From Phaseolus vulgaris (taxonomy: Eukaryota; Streptophyta; Magnoliopsida; Fabales; Fabaceae): a DNA stretch of 64,000 bases. A model generated the notes under the pieces. That model searched no databases. It saw only the letters and a program-made list of their open reading frames with translations, and was not told the DNA's origin. A program made the position numbers and the translations under genes. Positions 11,560-22,861 of the stretch are shown in pieces; the first letter of the stretch is position 1; every line of letters starts with the position of its first letter. The DNA lies in NCBI RefSeq assembly GCF_000499845.2, contig NC_023755.2:7756847-7820846 (forward strand), given 5' to 3'.

Positions 11560-13860
11560 ATGCTAACACTTTCTAGTGATTAAATCTTTGTGATTTGTTT
11601 TATCACATATTTATAAAACCTACTTTATTTAATCATGAATGGTTGTGTTTTATCACATCTTAGTAATACTCTATTGTAGTCAGGGGTCCTTGTTATCCAA
11701 AAAATACTCAGTTGGATTGCCAAAAGTGGCTAACGTTCAAACAATACTCATTTTTTAGTGAAGAGTGGTTGTGTTCTAAATAATACTCGGGTATAAAGGT
11801 ACAATTGGCTCTAGAAGGGAGGATTAAATGGAGCTTGAACTCAAATCGCAAACTTGAAAAAAAAAAACAAATACAACGTCTAACAAGTAATAAATAGAGA
11901 GAAATGCACACATAATTTATATTGGTTAACCCAACAATAATATCTATGTTCAGCCCCCTTGAGAAACCCACTCAACAACCTTTCATTATCACAAGTATTA
12001 AACACCTCTTCAGGTTACAAAAGTATTCTCCACCTCTTCTAGTATATCAATATTTTTCATCTCTGCGGGTACACCAGTATTCTTACTCCTTTGTTGGTAT
12101 ACCAATCTTAATCTTCCCTTGAGATGAATACTCTGAGAAAACCTCTTTATTTAGATAAGAATGAAAGTTCACATAGTGTACTTTATAATGTGAACGATTT
12201 ACAAAGGTTAAGGTCACAACCCAATCTCAAGGATTCGCTCTATAGAAGCAGATGTAGTTGTATAACTGATGAGCATAATCTAATTCACACTTTAAGGCTT
12301 TAATCATAGATTATTATACTATAATCATGAATAAATCCACTGTTTTAATTGAGATTCGTCTAAATGGGTTTATTTTGTCCTTAAATGTTATTTTTACTAA
12401 TCTTGTGTTTTAGTCATAATAGACAATTTAATATTTCTCATAGCAGATGGTATAACTAGACGGTGTGATAAAAGTGGCTGACTAGACAGTTTGAATGAAG
12501 CATCTACCACTACGAGTGAGCCAAATCATGCGAGAGTCCAAGTTGCTTATTTGAATCAAAACAGAAAAAAAAATTGATATTAAGAATTAGAGAATTAAAT
12601 TTGCAAATATCTTAGAAAAAGAATTGGAAGCAAATCTTCTACAAGGATATTCTCTCAAATTTTTTAAATTAAAAATATCATGTTAAATGGACAAAAAATA
12701 GAGCAAATCTCCCTCGAAAATGTGTTAAAGTAAATCTTCTTCAAATATCACTTATAGCAGCGCTAGGTTTAAATATAATCAATGTGCAAATCTGAATCGA
12801 GTTTGGAAATAGAATATTTGAAAGAGTAGTGAAAATGAGATTTGGAACTGACTGGAAAGAAGATATATGCTTGATAACTCGAAACAAAGAAAAGTATCAT
12901 TTGATAATTGTAAAACAATATCCTGAGATAGATTTTGAATGTGATTTTGTGCAAAGAAAATAGGATTATAAAAGAGACATAAGAGAAAGAACAGGGATGG
13001 GTTTTTGGCATCGCATTTCATAGTTGCACACCACACTCTAAACCTAGTTTATTTCCTTTTTTCATTTTTCTTGTTTTAGCTTTCGCATGGAAGGCTAAAA
13101 CCTTTTGGGTTGATTCCTTTGTGATTTTGCATTGAATTTTGAGGTTCTATTAACTCTTGTTTTTCAATTTTTTGTAGCAGATTGTGCTTTATTTTTTCTT
13201 TTTGAAATCGAGTTTCTGTCAAAGGAAATGTTTTTGAATATTTGTTGAGAATTCAATTCTTCTCTTTAATCTCTTAGTTCTCTTATTTAGATATGTAGAA
13301 GATAAACATCTCACAAGTATGCGCTTGGAACTAGTGAGATACTTAATGCATCAATAAATGCTTGTTTTGAAGATTATATCAAATTTGATTGATGCCTAGT
13401 TGATTAAGTTTGATTTATGTGTGAGAATTGAATGATGATAATCTTAAGAAAACCAATGAGGAATTCTTGGTGAAGAAACTTGGGAGTCAACCTGCATTAT
13501 CTACTATTTTTAATCATCATTTATATTTTTCTGTTGAACAATTACAACCCCTATTCATTTACTGTTATTGCTAAGTTTCATTGATTACAGATAAGTTTAA
13601 ATATTGATTTCACTAAATTTGCTATTGGATTCATTGGGAGGCGACTTGGGGCTATATGACCTTATTTATAATATAATCTTTTTGAAGTTAGATGGTATAT
13701 CACTTCATTAGACAATCTACGATGGAATCTTTTTAATTTTACTGTTAAGCGACAACTTATATATAAATTTGTATTCTTAGAAAGCTTTTATATCAATATT
13801 TACACTTCTTTTCCGTGTTCTTCATTTTTAATGTCTTTATATAGTGTTTAGAAATGTGAT
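11560..13860. other. LTR and leader scraps, no gene
   Basis: 11640-11800 carries the 'aagagtggttgtgttctaaataatactc' repeat shared with 4210-4390 and 15840-15910. 11890-12125 resembles the segment at 5570-5660 and has a loose tandem phrase (tacaaaagtattctccacctctt, acaccagtattcttactcc). 13480-13660 contains phrases such as gggaggcgacttggggct that look like gypsy leader sequence. No protein-coding exon was recognised. Confidence 0.4.
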
Positions 13861-13862
13861 CG

Positions 13863-14510
13863 TTGAAGCTTTGTGTTCTTCACTCTTCAATGTAGCCGTT
13901 AGACACTCAATATAGAAACATTTTTTTCTAATTGATCTTTGCGTGTTTTGAATGTGTAAGGCACTTCAAAAACTTTCTTTATCTTCTTCTAAAATGAACA
14001 TTGAGGTTTTAATCTTCATTACTCATATATTTGCTCAATTTGCCAAATTATTCTTCTTCTTCAATGCGCTAGACAGTTGAATACGGAACTTTTGCTTTAA
14101 TGCAATCTGTGAATTCTTTGATCATTATAAACATTTCAAAATGTTTCTTTAACTGTATTTGATTTGAACATTGAAGCTTGAATCAATTATGTAATTGAGT
14201 ATTCTTCTTCCAGTTTTGTTCATCATCTTACATGTTGTAAACACTCAATATGGAAATATTGACTTTGATGAAATTTGTGTCTTTAACATGTATTTTCTTT
14301 TCAAATAATTTCTTTATATGTATGAACTTTTTACATTGAGGTTTGAACATCTCTGGACTTGAATCTTTTCATTTTTTCACTTTTCATCTTCTTCGCGGTA
14401 TACGCTCAAATAGGAATGTTCATATATGCGTCTTCAATGCATTTAATTACTTGTTTGCGCTTTGGAACATCTTTCTCTATAAAAATATTTGTTTGCAAAT
14501 ACTTCATATT
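13863..14510 (+). repeat. Decayed tandem array, period about 165 bp, four units
   Basis: Successive units begin with ttgaagctt / ttgaggttt at about 13863, 14001, 14171 and 14336. They share a second landmark, agacactcaatatagaaac, with variants at 13901, 14071, 14239 and 14400. Spacing is about 161-170 bp between landmarks. The units have diverged strongly. It may be an old satellite or the internal tandem block of a retroelement UTR. Confidence 0.6.
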
Positions 14511-14639
14511 ACTTTGATATTCATTTGTGTGAATCTCCCTTGTCAATTTCATCTCTTTGCTATCAGACACTGGAAAAGGAAACTTTGGCTCCCAGCTTTT
14601 GTTCATGTCTTTATGTCCCTTTGATATTATTTGGGAACT

Positions 14640-17600
14640 ATATCAGAATCAGTGAACATAATAGTTAACAATTTAATTCACGAGTATCATGGAATAATAT
14701 TTTCATAATATCCTCAAATTATCGATACTTTCTTTTCTCATATATTTCACCTTCAATACAGTTTCAAACTCTTTCCAATTTAATATAAGATATGAACACT
14801 GTAAAGTAATTACATTTAACTCGGATATGTACCACCAAATATATTTCAAAAAACTCTTTTATATAGAAAATATTTATGCTCTATTTCAAAGACTTTACAA
14901 TTAAATATTATTCAGTCAAAAACTTTCTAATACAATCTTAAATTTAATTTTAATTGCTCAGTTGTATTTGAAAACATTTAAATTCAATATGAAAAGAGTT
15001 TTTCATTCCCAAAACATATAAACACAAGGAATTTAATATTTTCAAGGTATATGTGTGACGTTCTCAAATACGAAAACTTCTAAAATCATTTAACCATTAA
15101 TATTATTTGAAAATAATGTTTTCAATGATTTAGAGATATCAAATAAGATTTAGAAATTTAAAAGCAGTGCCATAAAACATTCTAAGAATATAAAGATTAA
15201 ATATGAAAACTTCCTTGACGTAGTAGTTCATCTGATGAGTAGAAGATACTTGTATCGTTTGATGTGTGCAATCTTCAATGTTCGTGTAATGGCTTTAAGC
15301 AAGTGCTTTGACATCATATGCCTTGTGATATCCAAGGGAATCACCTGATGAGATGTTTTGATGAGTCCATGATCACTAGGATCTTCTGATAAAATCTTCT
15401 TAACGAGTTTGTTTGTGGGATCGTTTGACATGAGCTTCTTATATACATCGTCTAATTTGTTCATGTGTCGTCTAACTCATCTTTTCTACTTTTGAATAAT
15501 TTGTTTGGAAAATTTTCCTTCTTTAGATGTTATATTTATGAGCTCTTAGACATTTGTCCAATATTAAGACCAAGATAAGATTGTCTATTGGTCTTCTAGT
15601 GTAAGTGTTTTCTATTTTTTTGTCTAACATGTCTTTTGTTGTTGTATTTTCTGGTGCATTAACTTCGGCGGGTCTTGCTCATCTTCTCTAATGTTTTTCG
15701 TCTATTCTTATACTACATATGAGTGAGCTTTGTGTTATACCATACACATTTTATAGTGTTTGTTTCATCAAAACACATAAACACTCATATCATGAGATTG
15801 TCTTATGGGTATTAAATCATCTACTGACTAAATAGAGTGGTTGCTTATTCAAATAATACTTGAGTTTTAGCTAGGAGTGATTGTGTTCTAAATAATACTC
15901 AATTTGAAGCTTGCAACACTACATAGTGAAACTTAATCATTTTATTGAGAATTGGAAGTAGTATGCGCTATTAGACCAATCGGTACAAAAGTCATAAAGT
16001 AAATCTTTATTTCCCTTATCTTTGTTCATTGCAAATTACCACACCACATTAATGAAAGAAGAAGAGATTTGTGAACCAAAACTTTAGAATAGATTTATAA
16101 AAGATTGTATAACATCTTACTATGTACTATTAGATTATACATTGCAAAAGTTTCAGAAAGTCTTAAGACACCATTCAACCCACCCCTTCTTGTGTTTTGA
16201 TTGATTTTTTTAGAAGAGTATATGTAAAAAAATATAAGTCATAAGTGCTCCAAAATCTTGACATGAAGAAAGGAGTAAAGATAAAGGTAGACTAGATATA
16301 TAATTATAGTTCCAAAGAATTAAGATAAAGTCCTTTAAACAATTTTTTTTATATATTGAATAACATTGATAACATTCATATTTACATCAATGAACACAAA
16401 ACATTGTTGAAGACATTAGATGTGTCTATTGCATCATTCATTAGATATAGATCATGGTCTATGCTGATATTTAGGATTATTGGGAACATGTAATATAATA
16501 ATTTAAATTTTCTTAAATAACACACTTTTGGTTTCAAATATGCTATTATAATAAAACTAATCTTTATTATATATATTACATCTTTTTGTCCACAATGAGT
16601 CATTGCACATAGAGAAAATTAAAGAAATTATTCATGAGTGAGCAAGATATTTTTAACAATTTATAAATTAGTACTTGTTATAACTTGGTCATAAATTTTG
16701 TGTGGCCTTTACTTTTAGTATTGAGTATTAGTTGTTATGGTTAATTTAATTTTGATTTAAGCTTTAAATTTACATGATGAACTTAGAAGTAGAACTGTTT
16801 GTTATATTTAGTGATTATTATTTTGAATGATATTATAATTTATTTAGCTAAAAAATATATATTTGGTAACCTCATTAATATAATTATTTGCTATTACTAG
16901 TATGGAAACATATAAAATATAACATGTAAATATGTTTATGTAAATATAACATAACGAGTTAGTGATAAATATTTGAGTGGTTATGTAAATATAATCACCC
17001 ACTATGACCACAAAGATTAGTATTGATTGAAAAATCGGATATTTATACCTCATAAATTTAGAAGTTTATAAATACAATAATAATGAAGTATTAACTCACT
17101 CAATACTTGATATTCACTTATTACTCACAGATTATTATACTCTAATTATGCGTTGAAGAGTTTACTGCAGAGGAACTTCCACTAGCATTTGGTAATAAAG
17201 TTCGACAATTTTTCAAGGAGAAGCTCGGTCTTCACCAACAACTCAAATTCCACATCTTGAAACTTGAAAGGTGCAACCCCAAATCTTATAAGAACAATTT
17301 GCGATCAATGTAAAATAAGACATATAACATGAATTGGATAGAGAAAAAAAAGTAATTAAAAAACAAGTTATAATTCTTAATATCAAATAAACTCTAAATT
17401 TTTCTAAGAATTATATGTAAATATAAAAATATTTGATGCATTCCTTCTTTCTATAATGTAAAACTACTTGTACGAAAAAAATATTTAATTTATTAAAAAC
17501 TAAATTTTAAGCGTAATTTTTTTTAACATAATTCAAACTCCCTCTCTCTTGTGTTATATACTTTTACCACAAATTAAAACTAATTTGACTAATGAAATGG
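14640..17600. other. AT-rich intergenic DNA, no gene seen
   Basis: The open frames at 15228-15464, 16382-16603 and 16844-17053 (all minus) show no recognisable domain and are in AT-rich DNA. 15840-15960 holds a copy of the dispersed 'gtgattgtgttctaaataatactc' LTR motif. Nothing else is supported. Confidence 0.5.
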
Positions 17601-17621
17601 TTACAATTTTTAATCAATGAG

Positions 17622-17622
<1 letters not shown>

Positions 17623-17671
<49 letters not shown>
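17623..17671. repeat. (TA)n microsatellite
   Basis: An uninterrupted TA dinucleotide run of about 24 repeats. Confidence 0.95.
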
Positions 17672-17674
<3 letters not shown>

Positions 17675-18021
17675 GAACTAAATTAAGACTAGACTCAACT
17701 TTTAATGACGCATATATTTAGTTTTATTTTTTAATTATATATTTGTTGTGTTGTAAAATGATTGAGAGAGAAATCATAGTACCCCATTAGATATGATTGA
17801 CCAATTGATGGGGTCCAATTTGGAAAGAAAGGATTAGTTGGTGAAAGGGTATAAGCATTCAAAATATATTTATGATACATCAACCTAACTCATAACTCAG
17901 GTCAAGTATATTACCTCAATTCATGGCTAAGGATTTCATTTCCAAATGCTTTTGCGTAGGTCAATTCATATGCTCGATGTGTATTCAATAGCTTGTATAA
18001 GGTTAAATTAAACATAAAATT

Positions 18022-18430
18022 CACTCATCTTTTGTAAAATATTATTAAATAAAAATTAACTTGTAGATACAAAAAAATAAAAATAATAATTAATTGTTAT
18101 ATTTTTATTTAAAATTACAAAAATTATTGATATTTAAATTAATTTTGATTATTTATCAAATTAATTTTGATTATTGATAAATGGTTTATAAATTGATATC
18201 TAATTAATTATTAAAATTTTAGCTCAATTATTTAGATTATAAAGTTGGTAGTTAAAATATTTGGTAGCTAATTATATGTCAATTTAAAAATTATTTATTA
18301 ATCATAGAATCTAATTTAGATACCAATAATTCTTTTAGTCTCTAAAATAATATATAATTTAATCAGTATAACAATTAATTATTTTTTATTTTTAAAATTA
18401 GTTTTTATTTAATAATTTTTTTATAGTAAA
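18022..18430. mobile_element. CACTA-like nonautonomous element (MITE), copy 1
   Basis: The left end reads CACT...tgtaaaatattattaaataaaaatta. The right end is the near-inverse, ttttatttaataattttttta-tagt. The interior is AT-rich and palindromic, with repeated phrases of the type ttagataccaataa and tttaaaaattattta. It aligns with the element ending at 56865 over about 230 bp, including the phrase aaaattagtttttatttaataattttt at the right end. There is no coding capacity. The target duplication is not clear. Confidence 0.6.
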
Positions 18431-19028
18431 AGTTAAGTTAAATGTAAGGTCCACTTATTATGATATCATAGTCATAGTCCTTCCTAATGTGTTAAAGATC
18501 TCATATCATAATTACATTAAATTAACATATGGATTCTAAATAAATAGTAAAAATGGGTTCAAATAAATAATAAAAATGCAAATGCAACTAGTTTAAAAAA
18601 TTAATAATGAAATAAGGAATAAGAAAGCTCCTTTATTCTGTGTGGAGTATGATATATCAGGATACAAATTGGAAGAATTTGAATGACCACAAGTCCACCA
18701 AAGCATGCATGAGTCCCTATAGTTTAGAGACAATTCATAAAACTAGATTCGCTTGCAATAGTTTCTCATCAATCAATGTTCCAAGTGGAACTTCTTATAG
18801 TAATATTATGAGAAGTGACGACTCTTTAGTTGATTTGTTGATCCTTTGTGCTATAGTCTCTTTTCGCGTTCACACAAAGCAAAAGAAAAGAAAATCCAAA
18901 AAAGGGTTTTTTTTTATTTGAATTTGTCCATGCTAAAAGTATCTTACAAAGTAACTATTTTAATGTCAAAGATTTTGTAACTATATAGTTAAGAAAAACT
19001 AACATATTGATAATCTTTACCATATTTG
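18431..19028. other. AT-rich spacer, no gene seen
   Basis: The open frame at 18640-18921 has no recognised domain and ends in lysine-rich low-complexity sequence. No transposon end was identified. Confidence 0.4.
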
Positions 19029-19046
19029 CTATATATATATATAAAA

Positions 19047-19097
<51 letters not shown>

Positions 19098-19195
19098 TAT
19101 CATATATTTGATGTGGGTGTGTATATGTTTGTGCGTGTACGTGTGCTTGTGTGTGCGTGTGCATGTACGTGTGTGCGCGCATGTGTGTGTGCATT
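19029..19195. repeat. Compound (TA)n-(GT)n microsatellite
   Basis: A TA run (about 19031-19092, interrupted once by aaag) is followed by imperfect GT/GC repeats (about 19112-19192). The open frames on the minus strand are Tyr/Ile and His/Thr repeats produced by the microsatellite. Confidence 0.95.
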
Positions 19196-19779
19196 CAAAA
19201 TAAAAACATATGTTCCTCTGGCTGCTTGTTAGGAGCTCTATCACCTACAACTTCATCTGCTCCCATGTAAATTAACACGATCATCACAAATTAAAGAAAA
19301 CAACCACACAACAAAACATAGGGTAAGTTAGCTATTTTTGAGAATTCTAATATAAATTTGACTTTTGATAACAAGCATAATCCATTAAATTTTCATAATT
19401 TGCACAAAATCATCAAGTGTTTATCACATTCATCATCCACATTACTCTTGTAAGATTTCTACTACTCACATACTATGTCTTGACCACACTTTCACCTCAG
19501 TGCATACTTCATTCAACACATCAATACACCATTCAATCACATCATAATTTAAACTTTCTAAACAATCTAAATATATCTCAAAATTCACTTAAACACATAA
19601 ATAATTTATTTTAATCATATTTTTAAAGAAAATTTAGAATTTTGACTTGAAAACAATAAGAAATAATAACGTAGGCTTTCAAAAGTAAAAATAAAATTTT
19701 TAAGTTTTTTGTTGGCCTGAGCGAAAATTTGCTCGCTTGGGCGAGAATGGGTCTTGCCCAAGCGAAAATCCTCTTGCTT

Positions 19780-21222
19780 GAATGAGATTAAATCCGAAAG
19801 CACCCAGAAACCATCCAAACACATGGGCCTCGCTTAAAACCTTTCAGCTTATATGTGACATGTTTTGTCTGTGCCCAACTCCTTCCAATTTCCTTCATTA
19901 TTATACCTCCCATTCGATCGACCCCGTCAGCTGGTTATCTCTTATCAACTGTTGGGTGACATACTTTTTGCCCCGTTCACATCCTTATACAAAAATTTCA
20001 AGGGTAAATTTTTTAAAATATTTATTAAGCCCAAGGGTAAAGAGCTTTTCTTTGACGAGTGTGGTTGGTCCAAATTCTCCTTGTATTGGACTAAGACCCC
20101 ATTCGATTCAAGTAATGACCTCATTAAGCCTCCAGTGTCGAGGAGATGAAAGTTTGCGCTTTATTTGATAGCCTCCCAAGAAGGCTCCCTACCCGGAAAC
20201 TTTTGTTTATATATAAGTCGTCCCATCGGTGGTATGCTTTAATGGTATGCTTGTTTCTTTTTATCATTCCTCTCCCCAATCGTCTTTGATCGTTGACTTA
20301 CGTATTTTATCTGATACAGGTATCATGACGAGAGAAGCTCCACATTGGTCGACATGTTGATCGCCTTCCGCCACAAATTTATCGGCAAAGGCAAAGGAAG
20401 CTTGGAGGCGGTCAGTCCTTCCACCGCCCACAAAGAAAAGAAGAGGTAAAGGAGAGACATCACCTCAACCACCCAGTCTCTGCACGACACATCACCTCAA
20501 CCCTTTCCTATTCAGCTCAAGAGTCCCTCGTGATCAGAGCCCCTGCAACCGCTGCTGCTATTGGCCATCCCTTGGCGCTCCTTGGAAGGGATTATAAGTT
20601 CTTTAAGGGCATTCAAATTGGGTTGACGCTGACTGAGGAGAATCCTCTCTCCTTGGTTCCTAAAAACGAGTTTCTCTCGGCTACAATTAAGTTTCAATGC
20701 CAAGGGGTCATGCTGGCTCGGCTGGCCGCTAACACCCCCAACCGAAAGGTTGAAGAGATATCTTGGCTGGAGCATGAGCTGGTCGAGGCCTCCAGCTAGT
20801 CGTTGGAAGTGATGTCAGCTTTCGAGTCAAGGATGGCTCAAGCTGAGGCTGAGCTTGAGCTTAGCAACATGCGGTGTGTCGAGGCCGTGGCGCAGGAGGA
20901 AAAGGAGAAGAAAATTGTGGTTGAGCTACAGAAGGCCATGATGGAGATAAGGCTCAAGAACTCGGCACTGGAAGCCAAGAAGGTGTCTGTGGAGGACAAG
21001 CTCAACACGCAGCAAGGGAACATCTTGTTGATGTTGGGCGAGACCTTCAACCAAGTCGTCCGGCAGGCCCACTTGCTGTAGAAAGGTCCACCTCTAAAAG
21101 GTTCCTTTGACGTCGATAAAGACATTTATGAGGGTCGGATGGTCACCTTTGTCAAGTTGGCCGCATTTCGGAGCTCGGCGTTGGGGACTACTACTAAAGA
21201 TGTTGAAGACGAAGACCATTAA
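19780..21222 (+). pseudogene. Antisense ORF of the Tat element (putative plant transposon protein)
   Basis: This frame runs opposite to gag-pol. The first part reads CDMFCLCPTPSNFLHYYTSH from about 19857, shifts frame near 19950, then reads SLYKNFKGKFFKIFIKPKGK and FFDECGWSKFSLYWTKTPFD to about 20120. These phrases are typical of the transposon-associated proteins that accompany legume Ty3/gypsy elements. An intron-like acceptor (atctgatacag) occurs at about 20321. The second part (20530-21222) is one frame interrupted by two TAG codons (20797, 21079) and ended by TAA at 21220. Its middle is Glu/Lys/Ala-rich and likely coiled coil. Function is unknown. It could be misread as a plant gene. Confidence 0.65.
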
Positions 21223-21521
21223 GTTTAGTCGTTGATGTATTTTGTTCCCTCGAGGCTAGGGTGTGGCTTCCTCCTTGCTATATGAATATATCAGACGTTC
21301 TTCTCCATTCTTGTTTTAAATAAGGAACAAGTAATAATAATTAGCATTTCCTTAATTGTCATTCAGTCGGATTACCGATAAATATGAATTATCTTGCTTA
21401 AGTAGTTGAGTCTCGGGAGGGATGACCGACCAGGGTAACCATCCTTAATCGAGCCGAGTCTTTAGGTGTCAGGAGAGAATACTGATTAAGGTATGCGTCC
21501 TTGGTCGAACCGAATCTTTAG

Positions 21522-22802
21522 TGTAGAATATGAAGCTTTGATGAAACCAAAACCTGTGAAGAAAGCCTGATGTTATGCTGCTTTGATTGAAGCTTAGTTC
21601 TAGGGTGTTTAGAATTTGTGTAAAGTTCATTCTTAATCCTATGCACAAGCTGAATCATTCTATTTTGAAAAAGAAAAATGTTTTTCTAAGCCAAGAGAAA
21701 AACAACCAGTTGATTTTACGGTTTAGTCGGTTGTTTTACACTTAGCTTGTTTGAGAGTTTTCAAAACTGATTTTTGTTGATCAAGAGTGATCCAAATTCA
21801 AGGTGTTTCATTAAAGGCTGGTGTTGCTGCTGTGTGTGGGTGGGATCTGGGTAGATTAAAGTGTAGTCCACTCTTTTGTTGAATCTAAAACTAATGTGAA
21901 TTAAAACCTTCTTGAAATTAAATGTTTTTTTAACTAAATGAAAAACAACCTGTTGTTTTGTCGAATCAACCAGTTGTTTTGTTCTTAAATTTTTTGAAAA
22001 AGGTTGAAATTTGTTTGACTTGGTTGATTTAACTGTCAAACCAAATCAATTGGTTGTTTCGTGGTTTCAACCGATTGTTTTTTGAAAATCCTAACATAAT
22101 TCTGTTTTGAATGGTGAATCTGTCTTAAATGATTTCTAACTGAATACACTCCTTAATTAACTGTTTTGACCAATCTTTGGAAAATATAAGTAGTTTGTTA
22201 TATGTTTCTAAAGGAGTACGAAACAATTTTGAGAAATTCAGTTTGACATATTTGATCTTAAGTTTTCAAGATTGACATTAAGCTTTGGATTTTCAAGTGA
22301 GAGTGGAATATGATTGCAATTGTATTCTTTTCAGATTGTACTTTGATCAAGTGTAATCCTTTCTCAATCTTTTGTATTTCTGTTGTTGTATTGCCAAGGA
22401 GTGTTGTGTTTTCTTGAGGTGTTAAAGATCAATACTCTTGGTATGGTTTGCCAAAGGTAATGTGTTTCTTGAGGAGTTCAAGGTCACTACTTTGGTGTGT
22501 GGTGTTTGTAATCTGGTTTGATTGCTTAGTGGATTACCCAATGGTTTCTGGGAACTGGATGTAGCTCTTGTTGTAAGAGTGAACCAGTATAAACTGCTTG
22601 TGTGCCTTTCTCTTTCTCTGAACTTCTTTAAATTTTGTTTTTAAGTTGTTTAAGTTTTAACTCTTTGAAACAGTTTGTGTTATTGGCTAACTTGATTCCT
22701 CTTCTGGATTTCTTCATAGAATTTCATTAAACCTTCAAAAGTTTTCAAAAATCTCTTATAAACAATTCACCTCCCTCTTGTTTAAGGTCATATATTCTAA
22801 CA
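21522..22802 (+). mobile_element. LTR of a copia-type element (solo or truncated)
   Basis: The ends are inverted: TGTAGAATATG at the left and CATATATTCTAACA at the right, a terminal pattern (TGTTAGAATAT...ATATTCTAACA) common in legume copia LTRs. Near the right end, caattcacctccctcttgtttaag also matches this LTR type. The usual 'TGGTATCAGAGC' primer-binding site does not follow. The flanking 5-mers (tttag and atttt) do not match. The next 58 bp (22804-22861) resemble an internal LTR segment at about 22018-22075, so the right side looks rearranged. It separates the Tat integrase from its antisense ORF. Confidence 0.65.
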
Positions 22803-22861
22803 ATTTTGACTTGGTTGACTAACTGTTAAAACCAATTCAACCGGTTAAATTCAACCAGTTT

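Noticed and set aside
19029..19244. Tyr/Ile- and His/Thr-repeat proteins on the minus strand
   Set aside because: They are translations of a (TA)n-(GT)n microsatellite.
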